Below, piece after piece: positions 8,881-17,094 of a stretch of DNA of 64,000 bases. This DNA comes from Pseudoclavibacter helvolus (lineage in GTDB: Bacteria > Actinomycetota > Actinomycetes > Actinomycetales > Microbacteriaceae): positions 62,001 to 126,000 of the forward strand of contig NZ_JACHWJ010000004.1 of the NCBI RefSeq assembly GCF_014191305.1. Reading direction: 5' to 3'. The stretch's first letter is position 1; each line of letters opens with the position of its first letter. The notes beneath the pieces are model-generated. The model was not told where the DNA came from. It saw nothing but the letters and a program-made list of their open reading frames with translations, and did no database searches. Both the position numbers and the translations under genes were made by a program.

Positions 8881-10335
8881 ATGCGCATCACGACGTCTCG
8901 ACGACGCCTCGCTTCCACCATTGCTGTCACGACCGGGCTGGGGGTGTTGCTCTCCGGCTTCGGCGCGGGAGCAGCATCCGCCGCCGAACCGTTCACCGAC
9001 GACCAGCTCGCCTACGACTACCCGTCGAATGCCGACTACGACTACGTGCCGATCATGGACCAGTTCTCGTGGCTCGTCACCGACCGCGCCGACATCATCG
9101 CGCTCAACGACAGCCAGACCGTCGACATCAACAACTCGGCGACCCCTGAACAGGTCGAGCGCGCGATCATCGACCAGTACGACGACATGTCGGTCTCCAT
9201 GGCTGATGGCCTCGGCGAGAACCTCGGCGCCATCTACACGGAGGCGCGCCTCGCGGGTGAGCTGCCGAAGATCGAAGCCCTGCTCGCGAAGAGCGGCGGC
9301 CTCGTCGGCTACTACTCGTCGTCGAACCCCTCGAAGAACTACTTCGACTACGACCGCCCGTACATCCGCTTCCCCGAGCTCCTTCAGTACCGCGACAAGG
9401 AGGGCGGCGACGCCTGGGCCTCCACGAGTGGCGCCTACCCGAGCGGCCACACCTCGCAGGCCTACTGGCAGGGCACCTCGCTGTCGATGATGCTGCCCGA
9501 GCTGGCACCGCAGATCCTCGCCCGTACGTCCGAGGCCGGCAACAACCGCATCGTCATGGCGGCCCACTACCCGCTCGACGTCATGAGCGGGCGCATGATG
9601 GGCCAGCACATCGTCGAGCGCCGCATGAGCGACCCCGCGTTCCGCGAGCTCTTCGCTGAAGCCGAGGCCGAACTGCGCGGCGTGCTCGAAGCTGGCTGCG
9701 GCGCGGCCCTCGCCGACTGCATCGCCGCCGACACCCCATACCTGTCGGACGAGGATGCTGTGGCCGTCTACGAGCAGCGCATGTCGTACGAGTTCCCGCA
9801 GATCGCTGCATCCGGGGACGCCGTCACGATCCCCGCCAACGCCGAGTCGCTGCTCATCACGAGCCACCCCGACCTCACGCCTGAACAGCGTCGCCAGGTG
9901 CTCGAGCTCACGGCGATCGACTCCGGCTACCCGCTGGACGAAGGCACCGAGGGCAGCTGGCAGCGCCTCAACCTCGCGGCCGCCATGGCCGCGCAGGTGC
10001 GAGTCAATGCCGAAGGGACCGTGAGTCTCGTGGATGCAGGGGCTGAGCTGCCCGAGCCCACCACACCAGGCACCGCCGAGCCGACCGTGACGACCGCCCC
10101 GACCGCGGAGCCGACGGCGACCGCGACGGCCGAACCCACTGCATCCGCAACGGCGGCACCTGCTCAGACGACGACGGCTCCTGCAGCGGGTGGCAACACG
10201 GCAGGCGGATCCGACTCGCTCGCCACGACCGGCGCTGAAAACCTCGGCACCGCCCTGGTCGCGGCACTCGCCTTGCTCGTGGCAGGTGCGACGGGGCTCG
10301 TCCTGCGCAAGCGCTCAACGAAGTCGAACGGCTAG
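8881..10335 (+). CDS. Secreted PAP2-type acid phosphatase with LAxTG wall-sorting signal
   Basis: This 484-residue protein has a signal peptide (about 1-35, ASA/AEP cleavage). The three-part PAP2/class A phosphatase signature is present: K-x6-RP at K152-R159-P160, PSGH at 187-190, and R-x5-H-x3-D at R223-H229-D233, with Asn where the family often has Ser before the Arg. A Thr/Ala/Pro-rich linker covers about 390-435. A LATTG motif at 447-451 precedes a hydrophobic stretch (about 455-475) and a basic tail. LAxTG is the sorting signal of class E sortases in high-GC Gram-positives. The enzyme is therefore expected to be wall-bound, releasing phosphate from phosphomonoesters. The physiological substrate is unknown. 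Confidence 0.88.
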   Translation: MRITTSRRRLASTIAVTTGLGVLLSGFGAGAASAAEPFTDDQLAYDYPSNADYDYVPIMDQFSWLVTDRADIIALNDSQTVDINNSATPEQVERAIIDQYDDMSVSMADGLGENLGAIYTEARLAGELPKIEALLAKSGGLVGYYSSSNPSKNYFDYDRPYIRFPELLQYRDKEGGDAWASTSGAYPSGHTSQAYWQGTSLSMMLPELAPQILARTSEAGNNRIVMAAHYPLDVMSGRMMGQHIVERRMSDPAFRELFAEAEAELRGVLEAGCGAALADCIAADTPYLSDEDAVAVYEQRMSYEFPQIAASGDAVTIPANAESLLITSHPDLTPEQRRQVLELTAIDSGYPLDEGTEGSWQRLNLAAAMAAQVRVNAEGTVSLVDAGAELPEPTTPGTAEPTVTTAPTAEPTATATAEPTASATAAPAQTTTAPAAGGNTAGGSDSLATTGAENLGTALVAALALLVAGATGLVLRKRSTKSNG

Positions 10336-10352
10336 CAGAAGCCGCACTCCAA

Positions 10353-10405
10353 GGCCCGCTGCGCGCCGTACCACCGCATCCACCAGATGCGGCGGGCGGC
10401 GGGCC
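10353..10405. terminator. GC-rich stem-loop cluster after the phosphatase gene
   Basis: A perfect 7-bp hairpin (10374-10380 with 10386-10392) is nested within outer GGCCCGC/GCGGGCC arms. No T-tract follows, so it may be a weak or factor-aided terminator. Confidence 0.4.
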
Positions 10406-10538
10406 TCGCGTGTGCCGCGGGAAGGTGCTGTGGAAACCTCTACTCCTGGATGACCTTCGCCAGTATGGTTTCCTGACAATAGATTGCCTGAGCGCGTCCA
10501 AGATTCGAGCAATTCAGTCGAGGCACTTGGAGCTGCTC

Positions 10539-11195
10539 GTGGCAAAATTCGTTCCCTGGCTTATCGCGTCAATATGCGTCGTGATATCGATGTTTGTCTG
10601 GCTACAAGGTCTTGACTGGCCGCAGGTTCTCGAATCGGCACGATTGAACGTGATCTTGATTACCGGGCTGGTCGCGATCTTCTCCTTGATCGTCGCCACG
10701 ATTTCGTTCGTGATGACGCGCGCAACCGCTCGGAAGCAGTCCACGTTGGCTGCTTGGACGACTTGGAACGACGGCACGACGCAACAACGCAGACTCATCA
10801 CGCGCTACCTGGGCATGAACACCATGACACACGAACAGGGCCAAGCCCTCGCGCTCAGGGATCGCAAGATTTATGACCTGGAAGGCACGGCATTGTCCGA
10901 TGACGAGCAACTCAACCTGCTCCATGCGGTCGTCGACGTGCTCAACGGCCTGGAGCGTCTCGCAACGGGTGTCACCTACGGAATCTACGACCGTAAGATC
11001 ATTCGCGCCGTAGGAGGCACCATTGTGAAGCGCACCTACGAGAGATGTCTTCCCTACATCGTTGCTCGACGGAATGATGGTGATCAGCGGCGGCAACATA
11101 AACGTGCCTACATCGAGCTCGAAAATCTAGCCGAGGGGTTCAGTGGGAAAAAGGTCGACGCCGGAAGGCTGAAAGCCCTCCGGCGTCAAGACTAA
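10539..11195 (+). CDS. Two-helix membrane protein of unknown function (DUF4760-like)
   Basis: The 218-residue protein begins with a hydrophobic helix (about 5-25), a second helix (about 37-60) and a basic stretch, then a soluble helical domain with WTTWNDGTTQQRR and YGIYDRKIIRAVGG segments. This arrangement resembles DUF4760 proteins, whose role is unknown. The frame is open from a GTG at 10410. The GTG at 10539 is preferred because GGAG lies six bases upstream and the first membrane helix then starts at the N-terminus. AT content is higher and codon use less GC-biased than in neighbours, which suggests later acquisition. The start is uncertain. Confidence 0.55.
   Translation: MAKFVPWLIASICVVISMFVWLQGLDWPQVLESARLNVILITGLVAIFSLIVATISFVMTRATARKQSTLAAWTTWNDGTTQQRRLITRYLGMNTMTHEQGQALALRDRKIYDLEGTALSDDEQLNLLHAVVDVLNGLERLATGVTYGIYDRKIIRAVGGTIVKRTYERCLPYIVARRNDGDQRRQHKRAYIELENLAEGFSGKKVDAGRLKALRRQD
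11157..11187. terminator. 14-bp stem-loop at the 3' end of the membrane-protein gene
   Basis: Arms 11157-11170 and 11174-11187 pair with one mismatch around a three-base loop, inside the last codons of the gene. On the minus strand the hairpin is followed four bases on by a run of five T. No T-run follows on the plus strand, so its direction of action is unclear. Confidence 0.5.
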
Positions 11196-11429
11196 ATCGA
11201 CGAAAGTCGAGCTAGTCGACGTCCTCTTCTTCGTTCCACGTGTTGAGCATGTGCAACCTTCCATCTCGGAATGATGGCTTGCACAGTAGCACGCACGTAC
11301 TTGCTGACGGCAGCCTCGCGGCCACCCTGTTGAAGGTTCTCAGGCGAGCCCACGGCCCCTCCCACCGAACTCCCTCCGCATCCACCCCAACCCCTGGTGG
11401 TCTCGGCCCCCGCGCGCTGGACTGGACGC

Positions 11430-11816
11430 ATGGCAAAGACAACTCGCGTGCTCAGCGTCTCGGTTCCCGTCTCCGACGTGGATGCGGCGCTCGCTTTCTA
11501 CACGGACGTGCTCGGCTGCGAGCTCCTCATGGACGTCGAAGCGTGGCCGGGCGCCCGCTATGTGGAAGTGCTCCCGCCGGGCTCGAGCGTCGGCATCGTG
11601 CTGCTCCCGCACGACAGCGAGATCCCCATCGCCGTGCGCCTCGGCACCACCGACGCGCAGGAAGCCCACGACCGCATCAAGGCGAGCGGTGTCGAGCTGC
11701 ACAACGATGAGGTGCTGCGCTGGGATGACGTCGAGCCGATGTTCTCGTTCACCGACCCCGACGGGAACGCGCTCGTGTATCTGGAAGACGCGGGCGACTC
11801 GACGCAAGGGGAGTAG
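11430..11816 (+). CDS. VOC superfamily (glyoxalase/bleomycin resistance-like) protein
   Basis: This 128-residue single VOC-fold protein has the two beta-alpha-beta-beta-beta halves. The first carries SVPVSDVDAALAFYTDVLG (about 8-26) and the second ends in FTDPDGNALVYLED. Family members bind metals and act as lyases, dioxygenases, isomerases or drug-binding proteins; sequence alone does not choose. The ATG at 11430 is used although the frame is open to 11397, because homologues start just before the first beta strand. It is monocistronic. Confidence 0.8.
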   Translation: MAKTTRVLSVSVPVSDVDAALAFYTDVLGCELLMDVEAWPGARYVEVLPPGSSVGIVLLPHDSEIPIAVRLGTTDAQEAHDRIKASGVELHNDEVLRWDDVEPMFSFTDPDGNALVYLEDAGDSTQGE

Positions 11817-11896
11817 GCGGCGGTGGGCGTCAATGCATCCGACCCACCCGACGGCCCGGACACCCACGGCGACCGAGCATCCCGAACGCGCCGCGC

Positions 11897-12364
11897 CTCG
11901 CGAAGCAACTCGAGAACCTCCGCACGCAGCGCGCGGAGATCGCGATCGAGGTTGAGCGGCTCGTCGACGCGCACCCTCTTCAACCGGTCCTGACGAGCAT
12001 GCCGGGAGTCGGCGTCAGGACCGCAACGTGGCTCATCACCGAAGTCGCCGGGAAGTCGTTCGCGTCAGCCGGCCACCTCGCGTCTTATGCGGGCCTCGCG
12101 CCCGTCACGAGACGCTCCGGGTCCTCGATCCGGGGCGAGCACGCTTCCCGGCGCGGGAACAAGATCCTGAAACGGGCCTTGTTCCTGTCAGCCTTCGCAG
12201 CGCTCAGAGACCCAGTTTCGCGGTCCTACTACGACCGGAAACGAGCGCAAGGCAAACGTCACAACCAAGCGCTCATTGCCCTCGCGAGACGACGATGCGA
12301 CGTCCTCTACGCAATGCTCCGCGACGGCACCATCTACCAACCACCCCTAGCCCTTGCCGCTTGA
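11897..12364 (+). pseudogene. IS110-family transposase, C-terminal remnant
   Basis: About 155 codons remain, open from 11897 to 12364. They match the C-terminal transposase_20 part of IS110 enzymes: LTSMPGVGVRTATWLITEV, then LASYAGLAPVTRRSGSS, then RRGNKILKRALFLSAFAAL. The N-terminal DEDD nuclease half is missing, and the preceding gene ends only about 80 bases upstream. The element is therefore a dead remnant. IS110 elements lack long terminal repeats, so its exact ends cannot be set. Confidence 0.85.
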
Positions 12365-12383
12365 CAAGAACCATAGGGACACC

Positions 12384-13187
12384 CTACGCCTCTGGCGCCC
12401 CGAGTTCCCGTGAGATGCGCTCGGCGGCGGCGATCGCGATGGGCGCGAGCTCTTCGATGGTGCGGCCCGGGTACTCGAGTTCGATCGACGACACCGACAG
12501 CCCGTAGGTGACGGCGCCCGTGTGGTCGCGGATGGGCGCAGACACGCAGACCGTGCCCACCTCGTTCTCGCCAAGGTCGGTGGAGTAGCCGCGTTCGCGG
12601 ACCCGGTCGAGCTCTTCGTGCAGCGCGTCGAGGTCGGTGATCGTGAGGTCGGTGCGCCGCGGCAGGCCGACCCGAGCGGCGAGTGCATCCACCCGCTCCG
12701 GCGCCCAGTCGGCGAGCACGGCTTTCCCCATCCCCGAGCTGTGCATCGGGACGCCGAGCCCCACGCGCGAGCGCATGCGGTACGGCTTCGCGGCGTCGCG
12801 CCGGATGACGTAGACCATCTCGCTGTCCGTGGCGACGCCCACGTGGATCGTGCAGTCGACCTTCGCGGCCAGCTCTTCGACGATGGGGGAGGCGACCTGC
12901 GAGATGTCGACGCTCGAGAGCGCACGCCCGGCAAGCGCGAGCAGGTTCGGGCCAGCCCGGTACCCCTGCTCGGCGCCCCCGCCGAGGTACTCCTGCGCGA
13001 CGAGGGTGCCAAGGATGCGGTGCACGGTCGCCTTCGCGAGGCCAGCCTCGGCGACGATGTCCGTGAAGCGCGGATGCGCGAGGGCCGCGGCGAGCACCAG
13101 CAGCGTCTTCTCGCTGGCACCCGCCGACGGAGCCGGTGACCGGTCCAGATCGTCCATCCTGATCACCCTCGCATCTGTCGTTGTCAC
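12384..13187 (-). CDS. IclR-family transcriptional regulator of the kdu cluster
   Basis: This 267-residue regulator has an N-terminal winged helix-turn-helix (about 24-80, with EKTLLVLAAAL and AKATVHRILGTLV) and a C-terminal ligand-binding IclR domain. The latter carries YVIRRDAAKPYRMRS and HSSGMGKAVLA. A GTG at 13187 overlaps the kduI stop by four bases, so it is the last, coupled gene of the leftward kduI group. A longer open frame upstream is antisense to kduI and is rejected. By context it should sense a ketodeoxyuronate or KDG-type intermediate and control both arms of the cluster. KdgR, which plays this role in enterobacteria, is also IclR-type. Confidence 0.88.
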   Translation of the reverse strand: MTTTDARVIRMDDLDRSPAPSAGASEKTLLVLAAALAHPRFTDIVAEAGLAKATVHRILGTLVAQEYLGGGAEQGYRAGPNLLALAGRALSSVDISQVASPIVEELAAKVDCTIHVGVATDSEMVYVIRRDAAKPYRMRSRVGLGVPMHSSGMGKAVLADWAPERVDALAARVGLPRRTDLTITDLDALHEELDRVRERGYSTDLGENEVGTVCVSAPIRDHTGAVTYGLSVSSIELEYPGRTIEELAPIAIAAAERISRELGAPEA

Positions 13188-14017
13188 CGCATCGCTGTGA
13201 TCGGCACGGAGTCCATGTCGTCGAACGACTGGTTCTCGCCGGCCATCGCCCAAACGAACGAGTAGCTGGAAGATCCTACTCCCGAGTGCAGGGACCAGCT
13301 CGGTGAGAGCACGACGTCGCCGTTCGCGACCATGAGGTGGCGCGTCTCCGTGGGGTCGCCCATGAGGTGCACAACCCGCTGATCGTCGTCGAGGTCGAAG
13401 TAGTGGTACACCTCGGTGCGGCGGTCGTGGGTGTGGGCTGGCATGGTGTTCCACATGCTGCCGGCGTGCAGGCTTGTGACGCCCATGACGATCTGGCAGC
13501 TCTTGACGCCGTTCTCGTGGATGCACTGGCGCAGCGTACGGCGGTTGGAGGTGACCTGGTCGCCGAGCTCTCGGATCGTGCCCTCTTCCGGCGTTACGAG
13601 CGTGTTCGGGAACGCAGTATGCGCCGGCGCGCTGAAGCCGTAGAACTTGGCGGGGTCGGCGGCGTCGTCGCTCTCGAAGGTGACGTCGACGGTGCCGCGG
13701 CCGAGGTACAGCACCGCCGTCTTGGCGAGCTCGTAGCGCTCGCCGTCGGCGACGACCGTGCCGGTGCCGCCCGTGTTGACGATGCCGATCTCGCGGCGGT
13801 CGAGGAAGTTGACGCTGCGGAGCTCATCCACCGTCTCGAGCGTGAGCGGTGCATCCGTCGGGACGGTGCCAACCGTGACGACGCGGTCGAAGTGCGTCGA
13901 GACGACGCGGATCTCGCCGGGCGTGAGGAGCTGCTCGACGAGGTAGCGGTCACGGAGCGCCTGCTGGTCGAGGGTGGGGATGTCTTCCGGGCGGCCGGGG
14001 CGGTACTGGTGAGACAA
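13184..14017 (-). CDS. kduI: 5-dehydro-4-deoxy-D-glucuronate isomerase
   Basis: The 277-residue cupin protein converts 5-keto-4-deoxyuronate to 3-deoxy-D-glycero-2,5-hexodiulosonate. The metal ligands are visible at the usual places: H195 and H197 with E202 in HTHDRRTEVY, and H244 in SPSWSLHSGVG. The conserved tail FVWAMAGENQSFDDMD is present. Length matches the family. The start is a TTG at 14017 with GAAAGG seven bases upstream. It precedes the IclR gene and follows the TRAP permease gene in the leftward unit. Confidence 0.95.
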   Translation of the reverse strand: MSHQYRPGRPEDIPTLDQQALRDRYLVEQLLTPGEIRVVSTHFDRVVTVGTVPTDAPLTLETVDELRSVNFLDRREIGIVNTGGTGTVVADGERYELAKTAVLYLGRGTVDVTFESDDAADPAKFYGFSAPAHTAFPNTLVTPEEGTIRELGDQVTSNRRTLRQCIHENGVKSCQIVMGVTSLHAGSMWNTMPAHTHDRRTEVYHYFDLDDDQRVVHLMGDPTETRHLMVANGDVVLSPSWSLHSGVGSSSYSFVWAMAGENQSFDDMDSVPITAMR

Positions 14018-14060
14018 GGGGATGCCTTTCGTTGAGGGGTTCAGATCAGGAAGGGTCGGG

Positions 14061-15368
14061 TCAGACCAGGCCGAAGAGGCCAGGCAGCCAGAGCGAGAGC
14101 TGCGGCACGAACACGACCAGGAACAGGACGACGATGAGCGCGAGCAGGAACGGGAGGAGGCGGATGATGACTGGCTCGAGTCTCACTCCCGCGACTTGCG
14201 CTCCGACGAACAGCACGGGCGCCGAAGGCGGTGAGATCACACCGATCGACAGGTTCATGACCATCATGATGCCGAAGTGCACGGGGTCGACGCCGTAGGA
14301 GATCGCGATGGGGAGGAAGATCGGCGTGAAGATCAGGATGGCGGGGGTCGGGTCGAGCGGGATGCCGATGATGATCAGCACGATCATCATGATGAGCAGC
14401 ACGACGACCTTGGAGTCCGTCCAGCCGAAGAGCGTGTCAGCGAGTAGCTGCGGAAGGCGAGCGTAGGTCATGACGAACGCCATGATCGAGGACACGGCGA
14501 TCAGGAAGATCACGATGGAGCTGGTTCGCGCGGACTCGAAGAGGAGGCGCGGCAGGTCCTTCACGGACACCGTCCGGTAAATGAACGACAGCAGCAGGGC
14601 GTAGACGACGGCGACGGCCGAGCCTTCGGTCGGGGTGAAGAACCCGGCGACGATACCGCCGATGGCGACGACGATGAGGCCGAGCGCCGGGAGAGCCTTC
14701 AGGAAGGTGCCGAGGATGATGCCGAACGCGGGCAGCGGCCTACCGCGCAGCTCCGGGTGCTTGCGGGCGTAGAAGAAGACGACCACGGCGCAGGCGAGCG
14801 CCCACAGGGCACCAGGGATGTAGCCAGCGACGAACAAGGCGCCGACCGACGTGCCACCCGCTGCCAGCGAGTAGATGATGAGCGTGTTGCTCGGCGGGAT
14901 GATCATGCCGGCGGGGGCTGAGGCGACGTTCACTGCGGTGGAGAACGCGGGGTCGTAGCCGTCCTTCTTCTGCATGGGCGCCATCGTGGCGCCGACCGCG
15001 GAGGCCGTCGCGACGGCGGAGCCGGAGACGGTGCCGAAGATCGCGTTCGCGATGACGTTCGTCTGCGCGAGCGGTGCGGGCATCCGCCCGACGAGCACTC
15101 GGGCGAGATTGATGAGCCGTTCCGCTATGCCGCCGTTGTTCATGATGACGCCGGCTAAGACGAAGAACGGGATCGCGAGCAGAGCGAACGAGTTGGCGCC
15201 GCGGAACATCTGCTGCGCGCTGGTGATGGCTCCGTTGTCGAAGCCGAGGATGAGGAGCATGCAGAGCGCCGAGGGCAATCCGATGCTGATGGAGATGGGA
15301 GCCCCGAGCGCGAGCAGCAGGACGAGCCCGCCGACGAGGATCAGTGCGATGAGACCTGGCTCGATCAT
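14061..15368 (-). CDS. dctM: TRAP transporter large permease (DctM family)
   Basis: This 435-residue integral membrane protein is of the DctM/SiaM type. About twelve hydrophobic segments are spread through its length, with the family's early PFFVLAGVIMNNGGIAERL and late IGIPLDPTPAILIFTPIFLP stretches. It forms the sodium-driven channel of a tripartite ATP-independent periplasmic transporter. Its ATG overlaps the stop of the small permease gene by four bases. With the kdu genes around it, the cargo is probably a hexuronate or an unsaturated or keto-deoxy derivative. Confidence 0.92.
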   Translation of the reverse strand: MIEPGLIALILVGGLVLLLALGAPISISIGLPSALCMLLILGFDNGAITSAQQMFRGANSFALLAIPFFVLAGVIMNNGGIAERLINLARVLVGRMPAPLAQTNVIANAIFGTVSGSAVATASAVGATMAPMQKKDGYDPAFSTAVNVASAPAGMIIPPSNTLIIYSLAAGGTSVGALFVAGYIPGALWALACAVVVFFYARKHPELRGRPLPAFGIILGTFLKALPALGLIVVAIGGIVAGFFTPTEGSAVAVVYALLLSFIYRTVSVKDLPRLLFESARTSSIVIFLIAVSSIMAFVMTYARLPQLLADTLFGWTDSKVVVLLIMMIVLIIIGIPLDPTPAILIFTPIFLPIAISYGVDPVHFGIMMVMNLSIGVISPPSAPVLFVGAQVAGVRLEPVIIRLLPFLLALIVVLFLVVFVPQLSLWLPGLFGLV

Positions 15369-15892
15369 ATGGATGCGGCCTCCGGGTCCTCGTGCCCACG
15401 CGACCTGACCGAGTAGCCGGGCGAGAGCGTGCGTGAGATGTGCAGGACGATGTAGAGCGAGAAGAGGATTCCCGCGATGGGTAGGGCCAGGTAGAGCTGG
15501 CCCTGCGTCACCGGGAGGATGGGGTTGGACTGCCCCCAGGCGAGGATCGCCTGCTTGCCGCCGCCGTAGACGAGGGCGTAGAGGACGAACGCGAGGGTCG
15601 CGAGGTAGGCGACGATGTCGGCTCCGCGCTGGAGTTGCCTCGGCAGGCGCTCGACGAGGAAGTCCATGACGACGTCAGCCTTCTGGCCGACGACAACGGC
15701 GATGCCGATGAAGCTGACCCAGACGAAGGTGAAGCGGGCGGCTTCCTCGGTCCACGCGCTTGGCGCGTTCAGCACGAGTCTGGTGAAGACCTGCCACACC
15801 ACGAGCAGCAGCAGCACGCCGAAGAGCGCGATGACGAGTGCTGTCAGGATGCGTCCGAACCACAGCTCGACTGCGGCGACGGCTTGCTTCAC
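15365..15892 (-). CDS. dctQ: TRAP transporter small permease (DctQ family)
   Basis: The 175-residue protein has four hydrophobic helices and the DctQ-type WTEEAARFTFVWVSFIGIA segment near residue 45. It stabilises the large permease and links it to the binding protein. The GTG start at 15892 lies three bases after the dctP stop, with GAGGAG six bases upstream, so translation is probably coupled. Gene order is dctP, dctQ, dctM. Confidence 0.9.
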   Translation of the reverse strand: MKQAVAAVELWFGRILTALVIALFGVLLLLVVWQVFTRLVLNAPSAWTEEAARFTFVWVSFIGIAVVVGQKADVVMDFLVERLPRQLQRGADIVAYLATLAFVLYALVYGGGKQAILAWGQSNPILPVTQGQLYLALPIAGILFSLYIVLHISRTLSPGYSVRSRGHEDPEAASI

Positions 15893-15895
15893 GAG

Positions 15896-16960
15896 CTAGC
15901 TCCTCGCTGCTTCGATGGCGTCGTAGATAGCCTGCGTGCGCTCGTTCGTGACGCGCTCCTCGTGGAGCGGAAGCGTCGCCTCGCGGAACGTCTCGACGTC
16001 GACCTCGTTGAACGTGGCCCCGGCCTCTTCAGCCTCGCCCTTGGCGGCGTCGACTGCTTCGGCGAAGAGCTCGAGCTCACGGTCGGAGCTCGCTGCGAGC
16101 AGGTCCGTCATCGTGGCCTGCACGTCGGGCTCGATGCCATCCCACACCGTGGTGCCCGCGATGAGGTAGTCGGGCATCATGAGGTGCTGCGTCTGCGAGT
16201 AGAACGGTGCGATCTCGTCGTGCGAGAGGCTCGAGTAGATGAGCTCATTGTTCTCGGCACCGTCGAGCACGCCCGACTGGATGGCCGTGAAGACCTCACC
16301 CTGGGCCATCGGCGTGCCGACGCCGCCCATGAGCTCCATCATCTTGACGTTCGTGTCGGAGCCGATGACGCGGATCTTCTGTCCGGCGAGGTCGGCGGGG
16401 GTCTCAACGGCGCCCTTGCTGGAGTACACGTTGCGCACGCCGCCGTGGAACGCGGACAGCACCTTGATGCTGTCGTCCTCGACTGCGCCGTACAGGTCAC
16501 CCATGATCTCTTCGTCGTTGAGCACCTGCATCTGGTGCTCGGGCGAGTCGTAGAGGTAGGGGAGGTTCACCACGGAGAAGTCGGGCTCGAAGTTTTCAAG
16601 CAGCGACCCGGCGATCATCGCGAAGTCGATGGTGCCCGACTGCACCTGCTCGATCGTGGATGCCTGGTCGCCGAGCACCTCGTCGGTGTAGAGATCGAGT
16701 GAGAAGCGGCCATCGGTCGCCTCGTACAGCTCGTCGGAGAACTCGAGCAGCGCCTGTGCCTGCGGGTGCTCGACGCTCTGGTTGAAGGCGACACGGAACG
16801 CCTTCTCGCTGCCCATGAGCTCGCCGACGCCCGGTTCCGCCCCGCCTTCAGCGCCACCGCCGGCACCGCCGGCACCGCTGCCGGAGCATGCGCTGAGGGC
16901 CAGTCCTGCGATTGCGACGCCTGCGATGGCGCCGATCTTGCTGATCTTGTTGATCCGCAT
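15896..16960 (-). CDS. dctP: TRAP transporter substrate-binding lipoprotein (DctP family)
   Basis: The 354-residue precursor has a lipoprotein signal with lipobox LSAC (C25), so it would be tethered to the outer face of the membrane. The mature part matches the DctP family, with AFNQSVEHPQAQALLEFSDEL near the start, a GVRNVYSSKGAVETPADLAG segment and a GSDTNVKMMELMGG region. The ATG at 16960 has GAGGAGG upstream and is preferred over an in-frame start 48 bases earlier. It is first in the leftward unit. The bound ligand is inferred from context only. Confidence 0.92.
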   Translation of the reverse strand: MRINKISKIGAIAGVAIAGLALSACSGSGAGGAGGGAEGGAEPGVGELMGSEKAFRVAFNQSVEHPQAQALLEFSDELYEATDGRFSLDLYTDEVLGDQASTIEQVQSGTIDFAMIAGSLLENFEPDFSVVNLPYLYDSPEHQMQVLNDEEIMGDLYGAVEDDSIKVLSAFHGGVRNVYSSKGAVETPADLAGQKIRVIGSDTNVKMMELMGGVGTPMAQGEVFTAIQSGVLDGAENNELIYSSLSHDEIAPFYSQTQHLMMPDYLIAGTTVWDGIEPDVQATMTDLLAASSDRELELFAEAVDAAKGEAEEAGATFNEVDVETFREATLPLHEERVTNERTQAIYDAIEAARS

Positions 16961-16989
16961 GGTTCCTCCTCGTTGAGTACTGGCGGCAC

Positions 16990-17077
16990 TTGCGTTCGCG
17001 CTCGCCACGACCGCTATAGTAGCCAGATGAAACCAAGTTCCGCCAGTCGGACCTTGAAATGGAAATAAGTTCCACCA
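16990..17077. promoter_or_regulatory. Divergent promoter with paired IclR-type operator repeats
   Basis: TATAGT at 17015-17020 (TTGCGT at 16990-16995, spacing 19) could be the rightward -10. The same overlapping palindrome gives TACTAT for the leftward strand. Just downstream are two related boxes, 17029-17045 (GAAACCAAGTTCCGCCA) and 17061-17077 (GGAAATAAGTTCCACCA). They are 32 bp apart, about three helical turns, and each is a near palindrome. The IclR protein of the cluster is the likely ligand. Confidence 0.55.
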
Positions 17078-17094
17078 GGCAAAGGAGCATGGGC

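Noticed and set aside
8851-9867. 338-residue minus-strand frame opposite the phosphatase gene
   Set aside because: Composition is that of an antisense shadow, and the plus strand has a complete PAP2 signature.
13188-13526. Longer N-terminus for the IclR regulator
   Set aside because: The extra codons are antisense to kduI and rich in His/Arg; a GTG coupled to the kduI stop fits the family length.
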